A stretch of DNA of 64,000 nucleotides from Hydractinia symbiolongicarpus (lineage: Eukaryota > Cnidaria > Hydrozoa > Anthoathecata > Hydractiniidae): NCBI RefSeq assembly GCF_029227915.1, contig NC_079883.1, positions 9,982,001 to 10,046,000 of the forward strand, written 5' to 3'. Below are positions 53,550 to 64,000 of the stretch, piece after piece. Made by a program: the position numbers and the translations under genes. Position 1 is the first letter of the stretch. Each line of letters opens with the position of its first letter. The notes beneath the pieces are model-generated. The model saw nothing but the letters and a program-made list of their open reading frames with translations, had not been told where the DNA came from and did not search any database.

Positions 53550-53954
53550 TTACTTGCTGCTTGTGTATTTTGTGACGGCTTTTGTTCCTTCACTGACTGC
53601 GTGTTTTGCAAGTTCTCCAGGCAAGAGAAGACGTACTGCGGTTTGAATTTCACGAGAAGAGATGGTCGACTTTTTGTTTTGAAGAGCCAAACGCGAAGCT
53701 TCGGAAGCAATGCGCTCAAAGATGTCGTTGACAAATGAGTTCATGATGCTCATAGCTTTGCTTGAAACTCCGACATCTGGGTGAACTTGTTTCAAAACAT
53801 TGTAGATGTAAATAGCATAACTTTCCTTTCTCTTTCTCTTGCGTTTCTTTTCACCAGTTCCACCAATCTTTCCTCCTTTTTTGCCGGCTCTTTTTTCACC
53901 TTTCTTGGCTACTTTAGGTGCCTGTTTTCCTCCTTTAGCTGCTGCGTCAGACAT
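53550..53954 (-). CDS. H2B: Histone H2B, unit R4
   Basis: 134 aa, same protein as L1. Stem-loop at 53511-53526. Confidence 0.97.
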   Translation of the reverse strand: MSDAAAKGGKQAPKVAKKGEKRAGKKGGKIGGTGEKKRKRKRKESYAIYIYNVLKQVHPDVGVSSKAMSIMNSFVNDIFERIASEASRLALQNKKSTISSREIQTAVRLLLPGELAKHAVSEGTKAVTKYTSSK

Positions 53955-54238
53955 GGTTAAAAATTTTTGCTACTTAACTTGTAAATAAGCATTAAACTGC
54001 AAGTCAAAACTTTTTGTTTATAAGTAAAAAAATCGGATCGAATTCGATCCGAAAACGCCGATACGCAATTTAATTGGTTAAAAAAAAAATCTTTTGTTTA
54101 ATACTTAATTATGATTGGTTAAAAAAACATGATTTCGATCCTATTTTTATGATGAAAAAACGAGTAAAGTTTATTTCGTTAACACTTACGTTAAATATTC
54201 GTACGTTTTTGTATTAACTTACAAATCAAATCGCAGTT

Positions 54239-54619
54239 ATGTCTGGACGTGGAAAAGGTGGAAAAGCTAAGGCTAAAGCCAAGACAAGATCCTCAAGAGC
54301 TGGACTTCAATTTCCAGTCGGTAGAGTGCATAGATTCCTTCGTAGAGGGCACTATGCTAACCGAATTGGATCTGGAGCACCAGTTTACTTAGCAGCCGTC
54401 TTGGAATATTTATCTGCTGAGATATTGGAGTTGGCTGGTAACGCAGCAAGAGACAACAAAAAAGCTAGGATTATTCCAAGACATTTACAATTGGCTGTTC
54501 GTAATGATGAAGAATTAAACAAACTTTTGAGCGGTGTAACCATTGCAGCTGGTGGTGTTTTGCCAAACATTCAAGCTGTCTTACTCCCAAAGAAGAACGA
54601 CAAAGGACAGAAGAAGTAA
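54239..54619 (+). CDS. H2A: Histone H2A, unit R4
   Basis: 126 aa, same protein as L1. Stem-loop at 54642-54657. Confidence 0.97.
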   Translation: MSGRGKGGKAKAKAKTRSSRAGLQFPVGRVHRFLRRGHYANRIGSGAPVYLAAVLEYLSAEILELAGNAARDNKKARIIPRHLQLAVRNDEELNKLLSGVTIAAGGVLPNIQAVLLPKKNDKGQKK

Positions 54620-54816
54620 ACCGCTACACTCAGAAAACAACGGCTATTTTTATAGCCACACATCTTTAAAAAAACATTGTTTTTTTCACAAAACTATAAC
54701 CTTAAAGTCTAATAGATAATCCATGCATACGCCTTGTCCTAAGTAACTCAAAGAAATTAAATAAAAAAATTTGATCACAACGTCAAAATAAATTGCACGT
54801 ATTTGCACCTACTAAT

Positions 54817-54936
54817 GTCTACGGCCATACCACGATGAACACACCCGTTCTCGTCTGATCACGGAAGTTAAGCATCGTCGGGCCGGGATAGTACTTGGAT
54901 GGGGGACCGCCTGGGAACTCCCGGTGTCGTAGGCTT
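54817..54936 (+). rRNA. 5S rRNA: 5S rRNA, unit R4
   Basis: Same as L1. Confidence 0.97.
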
Positions 54937-55263
54937 TTCATTTTCATTTGCTGTGATATATTTCTTGTTATAACAATTAAGGAACGTGGCGGTTGTTGAA
55001 AGTGTTTCCTATGACATTTTCCTACGACATTTTCAGGTGATAGTACGAGAAAAAAGAGCTTTCAAATGCATACAAACTCGATCTATTGCCGATCATCCAA
55101 TAACCCTGACGGAATGGCAAATAAAATAAAATTCCGCCGCCTTCCGAGGACTTATATCGCAATCACGTTTCGTAACAGCCAAGCGAGGTTTTACCTTAGC
55201 GTTTAAGTCACCACCGACATTTGGCCGCGCAACTTTTCTAAGCTCATTCATTTTGACTTAAGG

Positions 55264-55428
55264 AGGGGGCGAGCGCGGACGCAGGCCCCCACTACCAGAA
55301 ATTGTACGGTCGAGTTACTGACGTTTGCAGTAATCGCAGAGGTCAGCCCAAGCGTAGTGCAATGCAAGAGCCTCACTCTGGAAGAAAACCCTCATTGATC
55401 AGTCTTTACTTCCCCGTCAGGTAAGTAT
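55264..55428 (-). ncRNA. U1: U1 snRNA, unit R4
   Basis: Same as L1, reverse orientation. Confidence 0.95.
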
Positions 55429-55619
55429 GAGTTGGAACTGCACCGTAGCATGAGGGTACCCTTCAAAGTTTGTTAATGCTTGTGGCTTGAGTGTGTTATA
55501 AACTGCCGTGTCGCGGGGCATAGGCTGTATTCTCCCCCAGTGTACGCGTTTTGTTCCCGCCGTAGACTATGCAGAGTGCCGTCGGAAAGAGGACTGCTAT
55601 TATTCTTTTATTGCTTATG

Positions 55620-55805
55620 TGGGCCGCCATCGGTAATAGTGCAACACCAAGGCAACCCGTGGTCACGGCGTGAATGAATCCACCTCCATGACCCAAGGCC
55701 AAAAATCAGATTAATATACTGACCATTCAGAGAATGGCCTACCAGATATTAAACTGATAAGAACAGATACTACACTTGATCTTAGCCATTAGGCCGAGAA
55801 GCGAT
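55620..55805 (-). ncRNA. U2: U2 snRNA, unit R4
   Basis: Same as L1, reverse orientation. Confidence 0.95.
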
Positions 55806-56127
55806 AAAGAACAAGCGTTGCCATGATAGGCATCGTCCACACACCGTAACTGCTTGTGGAGCATGTCACGTTACTGTAAAGCTTACAACTGTCACCGCGT
55901 ACGGATGGACGGCGACATAGTAAAAATCACGGCTGTTGATTTAGCCGTAGGATGGAGAGCGACTGTAGCGAGTGGATGGTAACTTACATGAATGCTAACA
56001 AAGGCGACGATACTAAGTGCGTGATATTACTTTCCAATATGTCTGCGTACATTCCGTTTATCAACGCATTACGCCAGAACGTGCGCGCGCGTTACACAGT
56101 AGACCATGCAGCCGAAATGCGACAGTG

Positions 56128-56200
56128 CGACCCTGCCAGGAGTCGAACCTGGAATCCCCTGATTCGTAGTCAGATGCCTTATCCATTGGGCCACAGGGCC
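56128..56200 (-). tRNA. tRNA-Arg(ACG): tRNA-Arg (ACG), unit R4
   Basis: Same as L1, reverse orientation. Confidence 0.95.
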
Positions 56201-56779
56201 ATGCTTATGACTTCGCCCCATCGTCATTTTGGCTTGCGCATTCGTTTTACTTACGACAGAATTCTTCGTGTTTGTAGCCATGAAAGAAAGGGACTTCTGT
56301 GAGTGAATTTTTTTACTGTGGTCTAATAAAAAAGTCGAAACGCAGTGCCCAATATATGAATTGCTCCTAATAGCCGGAAACAGGCCGTGTCGATGATGTA
56401 GGCCGACATACGCAACGCAAACCAAAGAACGCTTTATGAAAATCCTAACACGAGCGCGGAAGAAGCCCAAATTAACAGACTAGATGTAATGCTGAAGACC
56501 TCAAACTCCAGCAGCTTCTCTTGCAGACTATTGCGTCGTACTACAAATAAAAATTAACATGCTTTCGCATAGTCGCGGCACCCAAAACGGACATTATACG
56601 ATGTACAGAAACACACATTTCTGTTTTCGCGCCAAATCAATTCCCGGGAGTGGTACTTTTACGTCCGCATACTTCGCACCGTCTTAAATTATATCTCATT
56701 TACACGGTAATGTTTAGTATACTTCTACTGTGATAACAAGCATCGTTTATCGTTGGATTGTTGTAAGAAAACATTAAAA

Positions 56780-57331
56780 ATGAGTGAAGCAGCTTCTCCA
56801 AAGAAAATCGCACCCAAGAAGAAACCTGCTGCAAAGAAGACAGCTGATCACCCTAAATATGTGGACATGATCAAGGCTGCTATCGCTACCCTAAAGGAAC
56901 GCGGTGGTTCATCTCGCCAAGCTATTACAAAATATATTCATGCAAATTACAAAGTTGCTGAAAACTCAGATCATCATCTGAAAATGGCTCTTAAACGAGG
57001 AGTAACATCAGGCGATTTGATTCAAACTAAAGGCACTGGTGCTTCTGGATCATTCAAGCTAGGTCAGGTAAAAAAAGAAAAACCTAAGAAAAAGGCCGCA
57101 GCAAAAAAGCCAACGGCAAAGAAGCCTACTGCAAAGAAAAGTACACCAAAAAAGAAGCCAGCAAAGAAGAGCACGCCAAAGAAAGCAGCAAAGAAGCCTG
57201 CCACAAAGAAAGCCTCGGCTAAGAAACCAGCAGCTAAGAAACCCACAAAGAAGCCTGTTGCTAAAAAACCTGCAGCAAAGAAGGTCAAAAAGACTCCCAA
57301 AAAGGCAGCAAAGAAGACCGCAAAAAAATAA
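56780..57331 (+). CDS. H1: Linker histone H1, unit R4
   Basis: 183 aa, same protein as L1. Stem-loop at 57364-57379. Confidence 0.96.
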   Translation: MSEAASPKKIAPKKKPAAKKTADHPKYVDMIKAAIATLKERGGSSRQAITKYIHANYKVAENSDHHLKMALKRGVTSGDLIQTKGTGASGSFKLGQVKKEKPKKKAAAKKPTAKKPTAKKSTPKKKPAKKSTPKKAAKKPATKKASAKKPAAKKPTKKPVAKKPAAKKVKKTPKKAAKKTAKK

Positions 57332-57692
57332 TTTGTGTGTATCTGGCTATTACATTAACAAACGGCTATTTTTATAGCCACACATTTACAAAAAAACATT
57401 ATCTTGGTACAAAGTTAAACTTGTTTAAGTCACTTAAACAGTTAAAAAAGAGTAAATTTAAGATTAGATTCCCTAAGTTTAAGTATTTTCGTTTTTAAAT
57501 TTCTTATTTTCTTGCTTTTACTTTTCTTGCCCTTCATATTTTTAACATTGTCAAACTTTATGTAGCATAAAATTTTTATGTAGCATAAAATTTAAACAGA
57601 AAGCAGGACAAAGTTTGATATAAAAAGCTAGCCGTAATATTTTTTATGGATGTGTGGCTATAAAAATAGCCGTTTTTTGTTTGGTAAGATGC

Positions 57693-58106
<414 letters not shown>

Positions 58107-58584
58107 TTAAGAAGTCGATGTAGTACGGATACACAAGACGGTCTAAAATGCACTATCGCGCCAAAGTTTTATTTCTCATATTGATTGACAGCTAAGGTTC
58201 AAAACAAACCATTTGATTGGTGCTAAGAAAGTAATTTCTGATTGGCTGCATAATGACATTACGCTCATTACTTTAACATTTTTATAAAATCTGTGTTTTT
58301 TGGCTACGGGAAAACGGCTGTATCTTCTGATACACAAAAGCTTTTGACTTTTTTTTTTTTTAGTAAGTAGCAGAAGGTTTGGCGAATTCCAACGATGCCA
58401 AATTTATTGCCTTACTGAAACATTAAGACCACGAATTTTTAAAAAAACTACAGTTTTACTTAAAAAAATGTACAAAATGTTCGGAACATTTTGTAATGAC
58501 GCAACTCTATTGGTTAATTAGGGTGTTTCCACGAGCAGTAGGTAATTTTATGGCCTCTTTTTAAAGCTGTCTGAATTCTGTTAA

Positions 58585-58941
<357 letters not shown>

Positions 58942-59401
58942 GCGTTGTCATTGCTCAACAAAAACGGCTATTTTTATAGCCACAAATCTTTTAAAACATT
59001 ACTTTGTGCACGCTTCCAAATTACACAATGTGTAAAGTCTTGTCACAGTTACATTTATTGCTATACGATACTATGTCATATATGACACAAAAAAAATTTA
59101 GAAATACTTTGTAGGGTTAATTTGCCTGGGAGTGTTTCCGTGAAAAGCTGGGTTAAGTTAAATGTAAGCAATAACATGGATCAATGTACTTGTCTTTTCT
59201 GCAAGTACAGCTAATAATACGTATGAAAAGTGAAGCTAATCCACACACACATGGGGAAGTATTTTAAATGTAGGCTAGTGTTCTTAAGCACATTATTTAG
59301 AAGTTTTATTAACTTCGGTTAACTTGTAGTGACGCCAAGTAAATGTTTTTTTAAAGATGTGTGGTCTTAAAAAAGACCGTTTGTGTTTGGTAGACGTTGG
59401 T

Positions 59402-59806
59402 TTACTTGCTGCTTGTGTATTTTGTGACGGCTTTTGTTCCTTCACTGACTGCGTGTTTTGCAAGTTCTCCAGGCAAGAGAAGACGTACTGCGGTTTGAAT
59501 TTCACGAGAAGAGATGGTCGACTTTTTGTTTTGAAGAGCCAAACGCGAAGCTTCGGAAGCAATGCGCTCAAAGATGTCGTTGACAAATGAGTTCATGATG
59601 CTCATAGCTTTGCTTGAAACTCCGACATCTGGGTGAACTTGTTTCAAAACATTGTAGATGTAAATAGCATAACTTTCCTTTCTCTTTCTCTTGCGTTTCT
59701 TTTCACCAGTTCCACCAATCTTTCCTCCTTTTTTGCCGGCTCTTTTTTCACCTTTCTTGGCTACTTTAGGTGCCTGTTTTCCTCCTTTAGCTGCTGCGTC
59801 AGACAT
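59402..59806 (-). CDS. H2B: Histone H2B, unit R5
   Basis: 134 aa, same protein as L1. Stem-loop at 59363-59378. Confidence 0.97.
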   Translation of the reverse strand: MSDAAAKGGKQAPKVAKKGEKRAGKKGGKIGGTGEKKRKRKRKESYAIYIYNVLKQVHPDVGVSSKAMSIMNSFVNDIFERIASEASRLALQNKKSTISSREIQTAVRLLLPGELAKHAVSEGTKAVTKYTSSK

Positions 59807-60090
59807 GGTTAAAAATTTTTGCTACTTAACTTGTAAATAAGCATTAAACTGCAAGTCAAAACTTTTTGTTTATAAGTAAAAAAATCGGATCGAATTCGAT
59901 CCGAAAACGCCGATACGCAATTTAATTGGTTAAAAAAAAAATCTTTTGTTTAATACTTAATTATGATTGGTTAAAAAAACATGATTTCGATCCTATTTTT
60001 ATGATGAAAAAACGAGTAAAGTTTATTTCGTTAACACTTACGTTAAATATTCGTACGTTTTTGTATTAACTTACAAATCAAATCGCAGTT

Positions 60091-60471
60091 ATGTCTGGAC
60101 GTGGAAAAGGTGGAAAAGCTAAGGCTAAAGCCAAGACAAGATCCTCAAGAGCTGGACTTCAATTTCCAGTCGGTAGAGTGCATAGATTCCTTCGTAGAGG
60201 GCACTATGCTAACCGAATTGGATCTGGAGCACCAGTTTACTTAGCAGCCGTCTTGGAATATTTATCTGCTGAGATATTGGAGTTGGCTGGTAACGCAGCA
60301 AGAGACAACAAAAAAGCTAGGATTATTCCAAGACATTTACAATTGGCTGTTCGTAATGATGAAGAATTAAACAAACTTTTGAGCGGTGTAACCATTGCAG
60401 CTGGTGGTGTTTTGCCAAACATTCAAGCTGTCTTACTCCCAAAGAAGAACGACAAAGGACAGAAGAAGTAA
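60091..60471 (+). CDS. H2A: Histone H2A, unit R5
   Basis: 126 aa, same protein as L1. Stem-loop at 60494-60509. Confidence 0.97.
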   Translation: MSGRGKGGKAKAKAKTRSSRAGLQFPVGRVHRFLRRGHYANRIGSGAPVYLAAVLEYLSAEILELAGNAARDNKKARIIPRHLQLAVRNDEELNKLLSGVTIAAGGVLPNIQAVLLPKKNDKGQKK

Positions 60472-60668
60472 ACCGCTACACTCAGAAAACAACGGCTATT
60501 TTTATAGCCACACATCTTTAAAAAAACATTGTTTTTTTCACAAAACTATAACCTTAAAGTCTAATAGATAATCCATGCATACGCCTTGTCCTAAGTAACT
60601 CAAAGAAATTAAATAAAAAAATTTGATCACAACGTCAAAATAAATTGCACGTATTTGCACCTACTAAT

Positions 60669-60788
60669 GTCTACGGCCATACCACGATGAACACACCCGT
60701 TCTCGTCTGATCACGGAAGTTAAGCATCGTCGGGCCGGGATAGTACTTGGATGGGGGACCGCCTGGGAACTCCCGGTGTCGTAGGCTT
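60669..60788 (+). rRNA. 5S rRNA: 5S rRNA, unit R5
   Basis: Same as L1. Confidence 0.97.
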
Positions 60789-61115
60789 TTCATTTTCATT
60801 TGCTGTGATATATTTCTTGTTATAACAATTAAGGAACGTGGCGGTTGTTGAAAGTGTTTCCTATGACATTTTCCTACGACATTTTCAGGTGATAGTACGA
60901 GAAAAAAGAGCTTTCAAATGCATACAAACTCGATCTATTGCCGATCATCCAATAACCCTGACGGAATGGCAAATAAAATAAAATTCCGCCGCCTTCCGAG
61001 GACTTATATCGCAATCACGTTTCGTAACAGCCAAGCGAGGTTTTACCTTAGCGTTTAAGTCACCACCGACATTTGGCCGCGCAACTTTTCTAAGCTCATT
61101 CATTTTGACTTAAGG

Positions 61116-61280
61116 AGGGGGCGAGCGCGGACGCAGGCCCCCACTACCAGAAATTGTACGGTCGAGTTACTGACGTTTGCAGTAATCGCAGAGGTCAGCC
61201 CAAGCGTAGTGCAATGCAAGAGCCTCACTCTGGAAGAAAACCCTCATTGATCAGTCTTTACTTCCCCGTCAGGTAAGTAT
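61116..61280 (-). ncRNA. U1: U1 snRNA, unit R5
   Basis: Same as L1, reverse orientation. Confidence 0.95.
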
Positions 61281-61471
61281 GAGTTGGAACTGCACCGTAG
61301 CATGAGGGTACCCTTCAAAGTTTGTTAATGCTTGTGGCTTGAGTGTGTTATAAACTGCCGTGTCGCGGGGCATAGGCTGTATTCTCCCCCAGTGTACGCG
61401 TTTTGTTCCCGCCGTAGACTATGCAGAGTGCCGTCGGAAAGAGGACTGCTATTATTCTTTTATTGCTTATG

Positions 61472-61657
61472 TGGGCCGCCATCGGTAATAGTGCAACACC
61501 AAGGCAACCCGTGGTCACGGCGTGAATGAATCCACCTCCATGACCCAAGGCCAAAAATCAGATTAATATACTGACCATTCAGAGAATGGCCTACCAGATA
61601 TTAAACTGATAAGAACAGATACTACACTTGATCTTAGCCATTAGGCCGAGAAGCGAT
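61472..61657 (-). ncRNA. U2: U2 snRNA, unit R5
   Basis: Same as L1, reverse orientation. Confidence 0.95.
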
Positions 61658-61979
61658 AAAGAACAAGCGTTGCCATGATAGGCATCGTCCACACACCGTA
61701 ACTGCTTGTGGAGCATGTCACGTTACTGTAAAGCTTACAACTGTCACCGCGTACGGATGGACGGCGACATAGTAAAAATCACGGCTGTTGATTTAGCCGT
61801 AGGATGGAGAGCGACTGTAGCGAGTGGATGGTAACTTACATGAATGCTAACAAAGGCGACGATACTAAGTGCGTGATATTACTTTCCAATATGTCTGCGT
61901 ACATTCCGTTTATCAACGCATTACGCCAGAACGTGCGCGCGCGTTACACAGTAGACCATGCAGCCGAAATGCGACAGTG

Positions 61980-62052
61980 CGACCCTGCCAGGAGTCGAAC
62001 CTGGAATCCCCTGATTCGTAGTCAGATGCCTTATCCATTGGGCCACAGGGCC
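61980..62052 (-). tRNA. tRNA-Arg(ACG): tRNA-Arg (ACG), unit R5
   Basis: Same as L1, reverse orientation. Confidence 0.95.
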
Positions 62053-62631
62053 ATGCTTATGACTTCGCCCCATCGTCATTTTGGCTTGCGCATTCGTTTT
62101 ACTTACGACAGAATTCTTCGTGTTTGTAGCCATGAAAGAAAGGGACTTCTGTGAGTGAATTTTTTTACTGTGGTCTAATAAAAAAGTCGAAACGCAGTGC
62201 CCAATATATGAATTGCTCCTAATAGCCGGAAACAGGCCGTGTCGATGATGTAGGCCGACATACGCAACGCAAACCAAAGAACGCTTTATGAAAATCCTAA
62301 CACGAGCGCGGAAGAAGCCCAAATTAACAGACTAGATGTAATGCTGAAGACCTCAAACTCCAGCAGCTTCTCTTGCAGACTATTGCGTCGTACTACAAAT
62401 AAAAATTAACATGCTTTCGCATAGTCGCGGCACCCAAAACGGACATTATACGATGTACAGAAACACACATTTCTGTTTTCGCGCCAAATCAATTCCCGGG
62501 AGTGGTACTTTTACGTCCGCATACTTCGCACCGTCTTAAATTATATCTCATTTACACGGTAATGTTTAGTATACTTCTACTGTGATAACAAGCATCGTTT
62601 ATCGTTGGATTGTTGTAAGAAAACATTAAAA

Positions 62632-63183
62632 ATGAGTGAAGCAGCTTCTCCAAAGAAAATCGCACCCAAGAAGAAACCTGCTGCAAAGAAGACAGCTGAT
62701 CACCCTAAATATGTGGACATGATCAAGGCTGCTATCGCTACCCTAAAGGAACGCGGTGGTTCATCTCGCCAAGCTATTACAAAATATATTCATGCAAATT
62801 ACAAAGTTGCTGAAAACTCAGATCATCATCTGAAAATGGCTCTTAAACGAGGAGTAACATCAGGCGATTTGATTCAAACTAAAGGCACTGGTGCTTCTGG
62901 ATCATTCAAGCTAGGTCAGGTAAAAAAAGAAAAACCTAAGAAAAAGGCCGCAGCAAAAAAGCCAACGGCAAAGAAGCCTACTGCAAAGAAAAGTACACCA
63001 AAAAAGAAGCCAGCAAAGAAGAGCACGCCAAAGAAAGCAGCAAAGAAGCCTGCCACAAAGAAAGCCTCGGCTAAGAAACCAGCAGCTAAGAAACCCACAA
63101 AGAAGCCTGTTGCTAAAAAACCTGCAGCAAAGAAGGTCAAAAAGACTCCCAAAAAGGCAGCAAAGAAGACCGCAAAAAAATAA
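62632..63183 (+). CDS. H1: Linker histone H1, unit R5
   Basis: 183 aa, same protein as L1. Stem-loop at 63216-63231. Confidence 0.96.
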   Translation: MSEAASPKKIAPKKKPAAKKTADHPKYVDMIKAAIATLKERGGSSRQAITKYIHANYKVAENSDHHLKMALKRGVTSGDLIQTKGTGASGSFKLGQVKKEKPKKKAAAKKPTAKKPTAKKSTPKKKPAKKSTPKKAAKKPATKKASAKKPAAKKPTKKPVAKKPAAKKVKKTPKKAAKKTAKK

Positions 63184-63544
63184 TTTGTGTGTATCTGGCT
63201 ATTACATTAACAAACGGCTATTTTTATAGCCACACATTTACAAAAAAACATTATCTTGGTACAAAGTTAAACTTGTTTAAGTCACTTAAACAGTTAAAAA
63301 AGAGTAAATTTAAGATTAGATTCCCTAAGTTTAAGTATTTTCGTTTTTAAATTTCTTATTTTCTTGCTTTTACTTTTCTTGCCCTTCATATTTTTAACAT
63401 TGTCAAACTTTATGTAGCATAAAATTTTTATGTAGCATAAAATTTAAACAGAAAGCAGGACAAAGTTTGATATAAAAAGCTAGCCGTAATATTTTTTATG
63501 GATGTGTGGCTATAAAAATAGCCGTTTTTTGTTTGGTAAGATGC

Positions 63545-63958
<414 letters not shown>

Positions 63959-64000
63959 TTAAGAAGTCGATGTAGTACGGATACACAAGACGGTCTAAAA

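Overview
The window is one tandem array of a multi-family 'housekeeping' repeat from an animal nuclear genome. Each unit is about 5.85 kb and carries nine genes: the five replication-dependent histone genes (H1, H2A, H2B, H4, H3), a tRNA-Arg(ACG), U2 snRNA, U1 snRNA and 5S rRNA. The histone genes have no introns and end in the metazoan 16-nt 3' stem-loop. The AT-rich spacers and the histone sequences (134-aa H2B; H2A with [12 protein letters not shown] and a tail ending NDKGQKK; H3 with Thr87) suggest a cnidarian, probably a hydrozoan such as Hydra. That assignment rests on memory and not on a search.

Layout. Positions 1-33946 hold the end of one unit (L0, only the last 31 codons of H3), five full units (L1-L5) and most of a sixth (L6), all in one orientation. 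The order on the + strand is H1(-), tRNA-Arg(+), U2(+), U1(+), 5S(-), H2A(-), H2B(+), H4(-), H3(+). Positions 33947-34446 are exactly 500 N. Positions 34447-64000 hold the same unit in the opposite orientation: R1 (starting inside H3), R2-R5, and the start of R6. H2A/H2B and H4/H3 are divergent pairs with shared promoters; H3/H1 and H2B/H4 converge at their 3' ends. The RNA genes form one block between the H1 promoter and the 3' end of H2A.

How the genes work together. H2A, H2B, H3, H4 and H1 package newly replicated DNA. Their promoters carry CCAAT boxes, palindromes and (H1, H3) E2F-like TTTGGCGCG sites. U1 and U2 share a PSE-like motif at about -55. 5S and tRNA-Arg have internal Pol III promoters. 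The unit therefore combines Pol II histone, Pol II snRNA and Pol III transcription in one amplified block.

Variation. Units L1-L6 and R4-R6 are nearly identical (type A), as expected under concerted evolution. R1 and R2 are a second type (B) with a 22-bp insertion after 5S, a changed first base in the tRNA and many spacer SNPs. R3 is a B/A mosaic. All three broken genes (H1 in R1; H4 and H2A in R3) lie in the three units next to the gap, so either local decay or uncorrected assembly error is possible.
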